Shown here in pieces: positions 1-8,690 of a DNA stretch of 48,730 nucleotides. The stretch is from Lachnospiraceae bacterium (GTDB taxonomy: Bacteria > Bacillota > Clostridia > Lachnospirales > Lachnospiraceae). Location: NCBI GenBank assembly GCA_021769135.1, contig JAETTM010000054.1:1-48730 (forward strand), read 5' to 3'. Within the stretch, counting starts at the first letter, position 1. Each line of letters opens with the position of its first letter. The notes under the pieces are model-generated. The model ran no database searches, had not been told where the DNA came from, and saw only the letters and a list, made by a program, of their open reading frames with translations. Position numbers and translations under genes: made by a program.

Positions 1-70
1 GCGAAAACGCTCTCAAAAGAGTGTTCTGGAAGTTTTTGAAGTCAATGTGTTAAGTTTTCAAGGTACATGT
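1..70 (-). other. Possible rRNA-operon leader fragment (window edge)
   Basis: Read on the minus strand, this edge contains CCTTGAAAACTT followed by a short hairpin (arms around 8-15 and 20-27). A CCTTGAAAACT element is commonly seen in rRNA leaders and spacers of Clostridia. A 16S gene could therefore start just outside the window, downstream of alaS and in the same direction. No rRNA sequence itself is present, so this rests on one short motif. Confidence 0.3.
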
Positions 71-139
71 GTAAAAAATGTTACTTTAAATCGCCCGATT
101 TGTCGGGCAACTCATGCCATTTAGTTAACACCTTAGCCA

Positions 140-294
140 GCTGCGAGAATAATAAAATCCTCAAGGAGCCCTTTGAAAAACGCCGGCACTTAGGCAAATG
201 TGAATACTTCACATGTATTTTAGCGCCTTACGTGTCCGCTGCGTTTTTCCCAGAGCGAGAGCGTGGCGACGGAGGATTTTATCATTCTCGCAGC
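140..294. repeat. Large imperfect palindrome (about 155 nt)
   Basis: The outer arms 140-162 and 272-294 are complementary at 22 of 23 positions (GCTGCGAGAAT...against...ATTCTCGCAGC). Inner segments also pair: AAAAACGC near 176-183 with GCGTTTTT at 241-248, and a central palindrome near 201-222 around TTCACATG. The element fills most of the gene-free stretch 71-351 downstream of alaS. It could be a MITE-like repeat or a structured 3' end of the alaS transcript. No coding potential was seen. Confidence 0.6.
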
Positions 295-351
295 GTCCGC
301 CGCCATTCACTTAATGACACTCCATCACAAAAGCATCACAAATCCAACGCC

Positions 352-2991
352 TTATCCCAGCTGACCTTCCAGCACCTTTGCCGCTTCCGCTATGGCCTGC
401 TCAATCCCTGCCGGATTTTTGCCCCCGGCCTGGGCCATATTGGGCCTGCCGCCTCCGCCCCCGCCTACAAGGGAAGCAATTCCTTTGATTAAATTGCCCG
501 CATGGGCGCCTTTGGACATGGCCTCTTCCGTAGCAAAAGCCACCAGGTTTACTTTGCCGTCCACATCGGAAAACAGCACGATAACGCCTTCCCCGATTTT
601 TGCTTTCAGCTGGTCGCCCAAATCCCTGAGGCCGTTCATATCCACGCCGGACACTTTGACCGCCAGGAATTTCACCCCTTTAATCTCCTGTACCTGATTC
701 ATCACATCGCCCAAGGCATCCTTTGCCGCCTTGCTCTTTAAGGATTCGTTTTCACTTTGCAGGGCTTTCACTTCCGCCATCAAATGCTCTAAGCGCTCTA
801 CCAGCCCCGCCGGTGTCGTCTTCACCGTTTTAGCCGCTTCGGCCAGAGTCTCCTCCAAACCCTGGTAATATTTTAACACCCCTGTTCCGGTAAGGGCTTC
901 AATCCTTCGGATTCCCGCCGCCACACCGCTTTCGGATAAAATTTTAAAATTAGCGATTGCTCCCGTGTTGGCCACGTGGGTGCCGCCGCAAAGCTCCGTG
1001 GAGAAATCCCCCATCCGCACTACGCGCACCGTCTCGCCGTATTTTTCCCCGAACAGCGCCATCGCCCCGCTCTTCTTCGCTTCCTCTATGGACATAATGC
1101 TCGTCACTACCGGGAGCGACTGGGCTATCTTTTCATTGACTATCTTCTCCACTTTCGCGATTTCCTCTTTGGTCATCGCCGAAAAATGGCTGAAGTCAAA
1201 GCGCAGCCTTTCCCCGTCCACATAAGAGCCGGCCTGCTCCACATGTGTGCCCAGCACCGTCCGTAAGGCCTTCTGCAGCAAATGGGTGGCGCTGTGGTTT
1301 TTGCATGTATCCCCCCGCTTTTCCCCATCCACTTTAAGCGTTACCTTATCGCCGGCCTTGAACATACCTTTGGTCACTTTACCGATATGCCCTACTTTTC
1401 CGCCCAGCAGCTTCACCGTATCCATTACCTGGAATTCGCCGTCCTGGCCTACAATTGTGCCCGTATCCGCACACTGCCCGCCCATGGTGGCATAAAAAGG
1501 GGTTTCCTCCACAAAAATCGTTCCTGTATCCCCATCGGCCAAAGCTTCCACAATTTCCGTTTCCGTAGTCAGAACCGTAATATCCGACTCGTGCTCCAAC
1601 CTGTCATAGCCTACGAATTCCGTAGTCACGCTTGGATCAATGGACTCATAAACCGTCACGTCCGCGCCCATATAATTCGTCACCTTTCTGGCCGAACGCG
1701 CTTTTACCTTCTGCTCTTCCATCGCCTCGGCAAATCCTTTTTCATCTACCGAAAAGCCTTTCTCCTCCAGGATTTCCTTCGTCAAATCCAGCGGGAAGCC
1801 GTAGGTGTCATACAATTTAAAGGCATCGCTTCCCCCCAGCTCCTTCTTGCCTTCCTTTTCCATGGATGCTTCCATTTCCATCAGGATAGAAAGCCCCTGG
1901 TCAATGGTCCGGTTAAACTTGCCCTCTTCCTGGGTCAGCACGTTGAAAATGAAATCCTTTTTCTCTTCCAATTCGGGATAGCCGTCTTTGCTCCCTTCAA
2001 TCACCGTATTGCTCAATTCTGCCAGGAACTGCCCCTTAATGCCCAGCAGCCTCCCATGCCTTGCCGCACGGCGGATAATCCTGCGAAGCACATATCCCCG
2101 GCCTTCATTGGAGGGCATAATCCCGTCCGAAATCATAAAAGTAGCGGAACGGATGTGGTCCGTCACAATACGGATGGACACATCCCACTCATATTTTTCC
2201 TTATATTCTTTTCCGGCCAGGCCGCAAACCCTGTTCCGCAATGCCTGAATCGTATCCACATCGAAAATGGAATCCACATCCTGAACTACCGTTGCCAGCC
2301 GCTCCAAACCCATGCCGGTATCGATATTTTTCTGCTCCAATTCGGAGTAATTCCCTTTCCCGTCATTATCAAACTGGGTAAATACGTTATTCCACACTTC
2401 AATATAGCGGTCGCAGTCGCATCCTACCGTACAGCCCGGTTTGCCGCAGCCGTATTTTTCTCCCCGGTCATAATAAATCTCCGAGCAGGGGCCGCAGGGG
2501 CCGGAGCCATGTTCCCAGAAATTGTCCTCTTTCCCAAAGCGGAAAATCCTCTCCGGGGCAATGCCGATTTCCTTATTCCAAATGTCAAAAGCCTCGTCGT
2601 CTTCCAAATATACGGAAGGGTACAGGCGGTCCGCATCCAGGCCGACCACTTCCGTTAAGAATTCCCAGCTCCAATGAATCGCCTCGCGCTTAAAATAATC
2701 CCCAAAGGAAAAATTCCCCAGCATCTCAAAAAAGGTTCCATGCCTCGCAGTTTTTCCGATATTTTCAATATCTCCGGTACGGATACATTTCTGGCAGGTA
2801 GTCACCCTCCTTCTCGGCGGTATTTCCTGTCCGGTAAAATACGGCTTCAAGGGAGCCATGCCTGAATTAATCAGCAATAAGCTGTTATCGTTATGGGGAA
2901 CCAGCGAAAAGCTCTTCATCGCCAGATGCCCTTTGCTCTCAAAGAATTCCAAAAACAATCTTCTCAGTTCGTTTACTCCATACTGTTTCAT
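352..2991 (-). CDS. alaS: Alanyl-tRNA synthetase
   Basis: Charges tRNA-Ala with alanine in the cytoplasm. The product is about 879 residues, the usual full length. The N-terminus MKQYGVNELRRLFLEFF is the family start, so the ATG at 2991 is chosen over an in-frame ATG at 3021 that has no ribosome-binding site. An AAAGGA lies about 12 nt upstream of 2991. The class II catalytic domain is N-terminal (motif 2 region TTCQKCIRTGDIENIGKTAR). The editing domain carries HSATHLL and CGGTH zinc-ligand motifs. The glycine-rich C-terminal end (SLVGGGGGGRPNMAQAGG) matches the C-Ala domain. It follows glyQS on the same strand after a short gap, which suggests co-transcription. No T-box leader was seen. Confidence 0.97.
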   Translation of the reverse strand: MKQYGVNELRRLFLEFFESKGHLAMKSFSLVPHNDNSLLLINSGMAPLKPYFTGQEIPPRRRVTTCQKCIRTGDIENIGKTARHGTFFEMLGNFSFGDYFKREAIHWSWEFLTEVVGLDADRLYPSVYLEDDEAFDIWNKEIGIAPERIFRFGKEDNFWEHGSGPCGPCSEIYYDRGEKYGCGKPGCTVGCDCDRYIEVWNNVFTQFDNDGKGNYSELEQKNIDTGMGLERLATVVQDVDSIFDVDTIQALRNRVCGLAGKEYKEKYEWDVSIRIVTDHIRSATFMISDGIMPSNEGRGYVLRRIIRRAARHGRLLGIKGQFLAELSNTVIEGSKDGYPELEEKKDFIFNVLTQEEGKFNRTIDQGLSILMEMEASMEKEGKKELGGSDAFKLYDTYGFPLDLTKEILEEKGFSVDEKGFAEAMEEQKVKARSARKVTNYMGADVTVYESIDPSVTTEFVGYDRLEHESDITVLTTETEIVEALADGDTGTIFVEETPFYATMGGQCADTGTIVGQDGEFQVMDTVKLLGGKVGHIGKVTKGMFKAGDKVTLKVDGEKRGDTCKNHSATHLLQKALRTVLGTHVEQAGSYVDGERLRFDFSHFSAMTKEEIAKVEKIVNEKIAQSLPVVTSIMSIEEAKKSGAMALFGEKYGETVRVVRMGDFSTELCGGTHVANTGAIANFKILSESGVAAGIRRIEALTGTGVLKYYQGLEETLAEAAKTVKTTPAGLVERLEHLMAEVKALQSENESLKSKAAKDALGDVMNQVQEIKGVKFLAVKVSGVDMNGLRDLGDQLKAKIGEGVIVLFSDVDGKVNLVAFATEEAMSKGAHAGNLIKGIASLVGGGGGGRPNMAQAGGKNPAGIEQAIAEAAKVLEGQLG

Positions 2992-3097
2992 CGTTGCCTG
3001 TATTCCTTTCACTATTATCATTTAGACTGGCCAAAAAGAGCCCCTTCCTTTTCCGCCCCACGGCCTGCCCGCCATCCCTATGGCATATTCCCCTCTT

Positions 3098-4486
3098 TTA
3101 AAAAGAAAATTTATCCGCAAAATATGCATCCAGCCCGTCAATAGCCACCCGTTCCTGCTCCATGGAATCCCTGAAACGCACCGTCACGCAGCCGTCCGTT
3201 TCCGAATCGAAGTCATAGGTCACGCAGAAAGGCGTTCCGATTTCATCCTGCCTGCGGTATCTCTTGCCGATGTTTCCCCTGTCATCGAACTCGCAGTTGT
3301 ATTTCTTGGACAATTGGACAAAGATTTTCTCCGCCCCTTCGTTCAGCTTCTTGGACAGCGGAAGGACCCCTATTTTCACCGGCGCCAGGGCTGGATGGAA
3401 ATGCAGTACGGTACGCACATCCCCTTCCCCGATTTCTTCTTCGTCATAAGCTGCGCAGAGGAAAGCCAGCACTACCCTGTCAGCCCCCAGGGAAGGTTCT
3501 ATTACATAAGGCACATACCTTGTATTTTTCCCATCATCAAAATAGGTCAAATCCTGTCCGGAAACATTCTGGTGCTGCGTCAGGTCATAATCCGTCCTAT
3601 CCGCAATGCCCCACAATTCGCCCCAGCCGAAGGGGAATAAAAATTCGATATCCGTAGTCGCCTTGGAGTAGAAGGAAAGTTCTTCCTTGTCATGGTCCCT
3701 CACACGCATTTCTTCTTCTTTCATACCCAGCTTTTTCAGCCAGTCGATACAGAACTGCTTCCAATAAGCAAACCACTCCAAATCCGTATCCGGTTCGCAG
3801 AAAAACTCCAGCTCCATCTGCTCGAATTCCCTTGTCCGGAACGTAAAGTTTCCGGGCGTTATTTCATTACGGAAGGATTTCCCGATTTGTCCGATTCCGA
3901 AAGGAATCTTTTTTCTGGAAGTCCTTTGTACATTTTTAAAATTAACAAAAATCCCCTGTGCGGTCTCCGGCCTTAAATACACCGTATTTTTCGCGTCTTC
4001 GGTAACTCCCTGGAAAGTCTTGAACATCAGGTTAAACTGCCTGATATCCGTAAAATTATGTTTGCCGCAGGTAGGGCAGGGAACCTGGTTATCCTCGATA
4101 AAGTTTTTCATTTTCTCCTGTGACCAGCCGTCGATGGAGCCGTCCAGTTCCATCTGATGCTCCGCGGCATAATCCTCGATAATCTTATCTGCGCGGAAAC
4201 GTTCATGGCATTCCTTACAGTCCATCAAAGGGTCCGAAAAGCCGCCCAGATGGCCGGAAGCCACCCACGTCTGCGGATTCATCAAAATCGCGCAATCCAC
4301 CCCCACGTTATAAGGGTTCTCCATAATAAACTTCTGCCACCATGCCTTCTTCACGTTGTTCTTCAGCTCTACGCCAAGGTTCCCATAATCCCACGTATTC
4401 GCAAGCCCCCCATAAATCTCAGAACCGGGATACACAAACCCCCTCGCCTTTGCCAACGCTACGATTTTATCCATTGTCTTTTCCAT
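3098..4486 (-). CDS. glyQS: Glycyl-tRNA synthetase, dimeric (alpha2) type
   Basis: Charges tRNA-Gly. A single chain of about 462 residues is the eukaryote-like homodimeric form, not the two-gene bacterial alpha/beta form. The start [20 protein letters not shown] fits the family, and an AAAGGAG lies about 13 nt upstream. Class II features include [17 protein letters not shown] near the N-terminus, [12 protein letters not shown] (motif 2 region), and the C-terminal anticodon-binding part [20 protein letters not shown]. Upstream in-frame codons rich in Arg/Lys look like untranslated leader. It is upstream of alaS on the same strand and probably in the same transcript. Confidence 0.96.
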   Translation of the reverse strand: MEKTMDKIVALAKARGFVYPGSEIYGGLANTWDYGNLGVELKNNVKKAWWQKFIMENPYNVGVDCAILMNPQTWVASGHLGGFSDPLMDCKECHERFRADKIIEDYAAEHQMELDGSIDGWSQEKMKNFIEDNQVPCPTCGKHNFTDIRQFNLMFKTFQGVTEDAKNTVYLRPETAQGIFVNFKNVQRTSRKKIPFGIGQIGKSFRNEITPGNFTFRTREFEQMELEFFCEPDTDLEWFAYWKQFCIDWLKKLGMKEEEMRVRDHDKEELSFYSKATTDIEFLFPFGWGELWGIADRTDYDLTQHQNVSGQDLTYFDDGKNTRYVPYVIEPSLGADRVVLAFLCAAYDEEEIGEGDVRTVLHFHPALAPVKIGVLPLSKKLNEGAEKIFVQLSKKYNCEFDDRGNIGKRYRRQDEIGTPFCVTYDFDSETDGCVTVRFRDSMEQERVAIDGLDAYFADKFSF

Positions 4487-4628
4487 TTTTCTATCTCTTC
4501 TCCTTTCCCTCTCACCTTTTCCTTTTCTTATAATTACAAAGCCAGCCAAATCCCTGACTCAGCCAAAGTCTGGATTTAAGCAGCCACTTCCCCCATAGCC
4601 CCCGGGAATAAACTTGGCTGAATTCCCC

Positions 4629-5297
4629 TTACTTATACACTACATAATATTCCCCCAAAGAGTTCCCGTTTTCATCCGCGCACATTGCCGCTCTGTTCTT
4701 CCCCAGGGCTTCTACGTTTTCCCCTACGTATAAGATTTTTCCCGGTATTTTCACCTGGGAAGGGGATTCTGCAATTACTATTTTAGAGCTTCCCATTTTC
4801 AGTATCTCTTCCTTGCCTATGGTTTTCTCCCCATTCCTGTCAGTCAGGGAAATATCGAAGCTGTACCCCGCTTCCTGCGCCTGTTCTATTGTTCCGTGAA
4901 ACAAAGTTTTATGATTATAGGTATCGGTATTATATGCGCTGTAGGCTTCCGAAGAAGGATATTTCATCTTCACCATCAGCTTGCCGTCCGCGCTCTCGAA
5001 TTCATCCACAGTCACGCTTCCTTCGCCTAAGTTTCTATTAAAATCCTCCACTTCCTCCATCAGCATATCCTTTAAATTCGCCGCATCATAATACTCCTTT
5101 GCAAACTCCTCCGTAATTGTTTCCACAATGCTCCCGTCCTTTAACACTTCGATTTCCGAGCCGGTTTCGGCAGGAACATCGGAACTCTCCGTACCTGCTC
5201 CCTGTCCTCCTCCCTTTTCCCCGCAGCCGCATAAAACCGCGCTTATCAGAAGTATTCCCAATATCCGCTTCATTCTGCCCATTCCATTGTCCTCCAT
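4629..5297 (-). CDS. Putative lipoprotein of unknown function
   Basis: A secreted, lipid-anchored protein of about 222 residues. The N-terminus has a basic segment (MKRILGILL), a hydrophobic core and a lipobox-like VLCGC, then a Gly/Ser/Glu-rich linker. The start is ambiguous: the ATG at 5297 has AAAGGA 6 nt upstream, the ATG at 5282 has GGAGG 8 nt upstream, and the ATG at 5273 directly precedes the signal peptide. The mature part contains EFAKEYYDAANLKDMLMEEV and a C-terminal SLGEYYVVYK. I do not recognise a named family. It sits between recO and glyQS on the same strand, and nothing visible assigns it a role. Confidence 0.8.
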   Translation of the reverse strand: MEDNGMGRMKRILGILLISAVLCGCGEKGGGQGAGTESSDVPAETGSEIEVLKDGSIVETITEEFAKEYYDAANLKDMLMEEVEDFNRNLGEGSVTVDEFESADGKLMVKMKYPSSEAYSAYNTDTYNHKTLFHGTIEQAQEAGYSFDISLTDRNGEKTIGKEEILKMGSSKIVIAESPSQVKIPGKILYVGENVEALGKNRAAMCADENGNSLGEYYVVYK

Positions 5298-5456
5298 TGC
5301 CTGTCCTTTACTATTTCTCAATCCCTACGGCAAGGCTTTTGCTTCACATTCACAATATTATAGCCGACTTACAGGGATTTTTCAACATAAATATTTGGGG
5401 TTGTCTCCCGTTTCCTTTGGGGTATTTCCTGTTTCCCATTCAGCGCATACCATATC

Positions 5457-6098
5457 CTACTCCAACACCTTTAAACTCTTCATCTCCCTGTCCACAAACC
5501 TTTTGCAAAGTTCCCCCGCAATCTGTTTCAACTCATCTAAAATTTCACCGGTTACAGCAAAAGTATATAGTTTCTCCACCGGGCTTTTTTCTATGTAATT
5601 CATCGCATATACAGTGGACTCTTTCCATTCTCTCCCTTTCGGGATACCCGGGTATTCCCCATTGGCCACCACTGCCCTGATTTCAAAGACGCATCGCACC
5701 AGTTCCTTGTCCAGTCCCTTCGCCAGAAGGGCGCGCAACGACTGATACAGCAATTTCAGCATTTCCACCTCTTCCCCGTTCTCCCGCGTGTAATAATCCG
5801 CCATTTCCAGAAAATACATGCCATAGCAGGCCGCCGAAAAATCTTTCCTAAGGTCTTCAAAATAATTCTGAATATCCGCTTCCATAATATTATAGGAAGA
5901 CCTTCCTTCGTACATTTTAAATTCCCCGAAGGCAAACGGGGAGGCTGCTGCCACCAGGCGGCTGTTAGGCTTTCTCGCCCCTTTCGCAAATGCGGATATT
6001 TTGCCCCTTTCTTTTGTTAAAATAACGATGCGCCTATCGTATTCCCCGATAGGCACTGTCTTTAATATTATCCCTGTTAACTTCACAAATTCCTGCAT
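5457..6098 (-). CDS. recO: DNA repair protein RecO
   Basis: Recombination mediator that helps load RecA at SSB-coated gaps in the RecFOR pathway. The N-terminal OB-fold signature is clear: KLTGIILKTVPIGEYDRRIVILTKERGKISAFAKGAR. A helical C-terminal domain follows. At 213 residues it is shorter than typical RecO (about 240-260). It lacks the CxxC...CxxC zinc module found in many Firmicutes RecO proteins: the expected place after FEIRAVVANGEYPGI holds no paired cysteines. The order era, yqzL-like, recO is the conserved Firmicutes arrangement. Its start lies inside the preceding small gene with only a weak ribosome-binding site, which suggests translational coupling. Confidence 0.93.
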   Translation of the reverse strand: MQEFVKLTGIILKTVPIGEYDRRIVILTKERGKISAFAKGARKPNSRLVAAASPFAFGEFKMYEGRSSYNIMEADIQNYFEDLRKDFSAACYGMYFLEMADYYTRENGEEVEMLKLLYQSLRALLAKGLDKELVRCVFEIRAVVANGEYPGIPKGREWKESTVYAMNYIEKSPVEKLYTFAVTGEILDELKQIAGELCKRFVDREMKSLKVLE

Positions 6099-6225
6099 AC
6101 GGGCTTTCCCCCATAACCATATTATCTTCCGCCGTATTTCCTTTTCCTTGCGATTTCCTGAATTCCAGGTAATCTTCCACGCTTCCGGTACTTAAGAATT
6201 GTTGCCAGTAATTTAATCCTTTCAT
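6034..6225 (-). CDS. YqzL-like small protein between era and recO
   Basis: A small protein of about 63 residues starting MKGLNYWQQFLSTGSVEDYL. The pattern W-x2-F-x2-TG-x2-E-x-YL matches what I recall of the YqzL family, whose gene also lies between era and recO in Bacillus. The function is unknown. The start at 6225 is chosen because the in-frame extension to 6291 runs into a dispersed repeat (6248-6325) and is unlikely to be conserved. The C-terminal 65 nt overlap recO in another frame, an unusually long overlap. The C-terminus (GESPYAGICEVNRDN) is encoded at this overlap. Confidence 0.65.
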   Translation of the reverse strand: MKGLNYWQQFLSTGSVEDYLEFRKSQGKGNTAEDNMVMGESPYAGICEVNRDNIKDSAYRGIR

Positions 6226-6247
6226 CTTGTGCCCCCTAACTTTTCTG

Positions 6248-6325
6248 TAACAGTTCAGCCTTTCGGCTGCCCTGTTATAGAATCCGGCCATTTTGAGTTT
6301 TGCCTATGGCAAAAGGGCCGGATTC
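6248..6325. repeat. Dispersed palindromic repeat, copy A
   Basis: Two adjacent hairpins. The first is TAACAG...CTGTTA with inner CAGCC/GGCTG (6248-6277). The second has perfect 10-bp arms GAATCCGGCC (6280-6289) and GGCCGGATTC (6316-6325). A nearly identical inverted copy lies at 11801-11872, with about four differences over some 70 nt. It lies between era and the yqzL-like gene. Confidence 0.8.
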
Positions 6326-6337
6326 TTTGTTCCATCA

Positions 6338-6390
6338 ACACATTCGTACGGACTTTGCAGCAAGTGCAAAGTCCTAGGCTAAACTGCTAC
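6338..6390. repeat. Hairpin repeat of the GGACTTTGC family, copy 1
   Basis: Perfect 9-bp arms GGACTTTGC (6350-6358) and GCAAAGTCC (6366-6374), followed by TAGGCTAAACTG. Related copies lie near 21337-21410, 30292-30345 and 44722-44775. It directly adjoins palindromic repeat copy A, so this intergenic region is a composite of two repeat families. Confidence 0.7.
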
Positions 6391-6430
6391 ACTTCTCTAC
6401 TTCTATTAGGGTTCGCTTTTTTCATATTTC

Positions 6431-7363
6431 CTATTCGGATTCTTTTGGATTATAACCGAAATTTTTCATGTACAAATCGCTGTCCCGCCAATCCTTCCTC
6501 ACCTTAACCCAAAGCTGCAGATTTACCCTGCATTCCAGCATCTCTTCAATTTCCGGCCTTGCCTTGCTGCCGATTTGTTTCAGCATGGCGCCCTTTTTCC
6601 CTATAATAATGCCTTTATGGGATTCCTTTTCGCAGACAATAGTAGCTTCGATGTCCGCTATAGTGCTCGATTTCCCCCCGCTTTTCCCTGCGCTTTTGCG
6701 AAACTTCATGCTTTCAATCACAACCGCAATTCCATGGGGAATCTCATCCTCCAGGCTGCGAAGGGCCTTTTCACGGATTAATTCCGCCACGATTTGCCGC
6801 TCCGGCTGGTCCGTCACAGTATCCTCATCATAAAAAGCCTCTCCATAAGGGAGATATTTCATAATGCAGGACAGCAGCACATCCGTGTTATCCCCTTTCA
6901 GCGCCGATACGGGAACAATTTCGTCAAAGTCCATCTCTTTCCGATACGCGTCGATAAAGACAAGCACTTCTTCCTTTTTTACTTTGTCCGTTTTATTAAT
7001 CACCAATATTACCGGCGTTTTCACTTTTTTCAGCTGTTCGATGATGTGCTTTTCCCCCGCGCCTATGAACGTGGAGGGCTCTACCAGCCATAGTATCACA
7101 TCCACTTCCGTCAGGGAACGCTCCGCTATGCGCACCATATAATTTCCCAGCTTATTTTTCGCTTTATGGATTCCTGGAGTATCTACGAAAACGATTTGTC
7201 CTTCCTCCGACGTATACACGGTCTGTATCCTGTTCCGTGTCGTTTGAGGACGGTTGCTGGTAATTGCAATTTTCTGTCCGATAATCTGGTTCATCAAAGT
7301 AGACTTCCCCACATTTGGCCTGCCGATCAAAGCCGCAAACCCCGATTTAAAATTCTTGCTCAA
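6431..7363 (-). CDS. era: GTPase Era
   Basis: Ribosome-assembly GTPase that binds the 3' end of 16S rRNA. The length of 310 residues is normal. The GTPase domain has G1 GRPNVGKS (residues 14-21), a G2 region NRPQTTRNRI, G3 DTPG and G4 NKTD. The C-terminal KH domain carries ESHKGIIIGKKGAMLKQIG. The start is a TTG with GAGG 7 nt upstream. It is upstream of the yqzL-like gene and recO on the same strand, separated from them by two dispersed repeats. Confidence 0.97.
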   Translation of the reverse strand: MSKNFKSGFAALIGRPNVGKSTLMNQIIGQKIAITSNRPQTTRNRIQTVYTSEEGQIVFVDTPGIHKAKNKLGNYMVRIAERSLTEVDVILWLVEPSTFIGAGEKHIIEQLKKVKTPVILVINKTDKVKKEEVLVFIDAYRKEMDFDEIVPVSALKGDNTDVLLSCIMKYLPYGEAFYDEDTVTDQPERQIVAELIREKALRSLEDEIPHGIAVVIESMKFRKSAGKSGGKSSTIADIEATIVCEKESHKGIIIGKKGAMLKQIGSKARPEIEEMLECRVNLQLWVKVRKDWRDSDLYMKNFGYNPKESE

Positions 7364-7399
7364 TTTTTTTCCTCTTTCTGTTCCATATATGATAGCAGT

Positions 7400-8572
7400 T
7401 TAATTTTCGTCCACGCCTTGGCGGTTTCCTTCCTCTAGCCCTGTGTCCATGCCCTGCTGACCGCTCCATCGTCCGCCCGTGTGAAAACCTGCGCCCGGCT
7501 GTCGCTCCTGATTCATCTGCTGCCCTGGCTGCTGCTCCTGATTCATCTGCTGCCCCGGCTGTCCTTTCCAATCCTGTTTTCTGTTCCAGGAATCTTTCCC
7601 TCTCCAATCCTGTTTCCATCCCAGTTTCTCTAATTTTTTCGCCTTTCTCCTCCCCACTGCCCGGACAATGAATACAATAGCCACAACAATAACTGCCCAA
7701 AACATCAGATACGGCAGGCAGATGACAAACCAGATAAAAGCGTTCTTCAGCCCTTTTCCCAAGCTGTTCATGGAGGCCACGAATCCTTTGGACATCTTTT
7801 CCCATGCAGTTTCCTCTTTCGTTGGCGTCAACACCTCCACTTCGCTTATGCTCAAGGTCACCGTGGAAAAATCCACCAGATTATCATAAGTGCGCAGCTG
7901 GGATTCCATGCTTTCTATTTCATAGCGTACTTGGGAAAGGCGCTCTTCTATGGCAATAATATCCTCCATGGTTTCCGCCCTTTCCAACAGTTCCAACAGC
8001 CGCTCCTGCTCTATTGCCAGCGCCTTCTTATGGCTCTCCAAATCCACATACTGCATCGTCACGTCCTGGGTATTCTCGCTGCGGCTGACCACGTTGGAGT
8101 ATTCCGACACTTCCGTCACAAACTGGCCTAATTTATCCTTCGGGATGCGTATCGTCAGGCTTGCACCCTTTAAAGACTTCCCATATGCGCCGCTGCCATT
8201 ATGCACGTTCATATTCTCTATGTATCCGCCTAGGGCATCCACCCTTCCTTCCACCGTGGCAAGCAGCTTATCGAAATCCCCCGTTTCCACATCCATATAA
8301 ACATCTTTAATCAGCTTCCGGTTAGAAGCCACCGATACCGTCTCTCCCCCATCCGCAGCAGCCGTCTCTATCCCTTCCTCCGCCGCATAGTCATTTTCCG
8401 CCAGATAAACATCCTCAGCGCCCGCCGCCATTTCCGGAGCCTTGGCCTCCGCAGCCGCCGTAGAATTATCATACTTACTGGAACCGCCGCATCCCGCCTG
8501 CAGCATTACCGCCGCCGCGGCCATCCCAATAAAAACATTCTTCCTCCAAATCTTCTCCCATACCTTTTTCAT
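7400..8572 (-). CDS. DUF4349-family membrane lipoprotein
   Basis: A 390-residue envelope protein. The N-terminus is basic, then hydrophobic, ending in a lipobox-like LQAGC at about residues 24-28. The central DUF4349-type domain begins SNRKLIKDVYMDVETGDFDKL. It contains a long helical pair (HKKALAIEQERLLELLERAE, then EERLSQVRYEIESMESQL). A transmembrane helix lies near residues 283-308. The cytoplasmic tail has two copies of QPGQQMNQE and two or three of a WKQDW motif. DUF4349 proteins have no established biochemical role that I can name. The gene is 36 nt upstream of era. Confidence 0.88.
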   Translation of the reverse strand: MKKVWEKIWRKNVFIGMAAAAVMLQAGCGGSSKYDNSTAAAEAKAPEMAAGAEDVYLAENDYAAEEGIETAAADGGETVSVASNRKLIKDVYMDVETGDFDKLLATVEGRVDALGGYIENMNVHNGSGAYGKSLKGASLTIRIPKDKLGQFVTEVSEYSNVVSRSENTQDVTMQYVDLESHKKALAIEQERLLELLERAETMEDIIAIEERLSQVRYEIESMESQLRTYDNLVDFSTVTLSISEVEVLTPTKEETAWEKMSKGFVASMNSLGKGLKNAFIWFVICLPYLMFWAVIVVAIVFIVRAVGRRKAKKLEKLGWKQDWRGKDSWNRKQDWKGQPGQQMNQEQQPGQQMNQERQPGAGFHTGGRWSGQQGMDTGLEEGNRQGVDEN

Positions 8573-8648
8573 AGTCTTCCCTCCCTTGTCCTCGCTTTCA
8601 TCCTCCCAATCTTTCCGCAGGCCTGCTCCCCACCAGGGCGCCGATAAC

Positions 8649-8674
8649 TTAGGCTGAATATTCCCTCAGCCTAA
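8649..8674. terminator. 9-bp hairpin after the M16C peptidase gene
   Basis: Perfect arms TTAGGCTGA (8649-8657) and TCAGCCTAA (8666-8674), starting 17 nt beyond the peptidase stop codon. There is no U-tract on either strand, so termination strength is uncertain. It may belong to the same pool of intergenic palindromes. Confidence 0.45.
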
Positions 8675-8690
8675 ATTACCTCCCCTCTTC

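Noticed and set aside
1282-2658. Long plus-strand reading frame opposite alaS (458 codons)
   Set aside because: It is the antisense shadow of alaS, without ribosome-binding site or recognisable motifs; the minus-strand product is a full-length AlaRS.
3022-5456. T-box leader before alaS or glyQS
   Set aside because: The gaps upstream of both genes are under 150 nt and show neither the T-box consensus nor a terminator/antiterminator pair.
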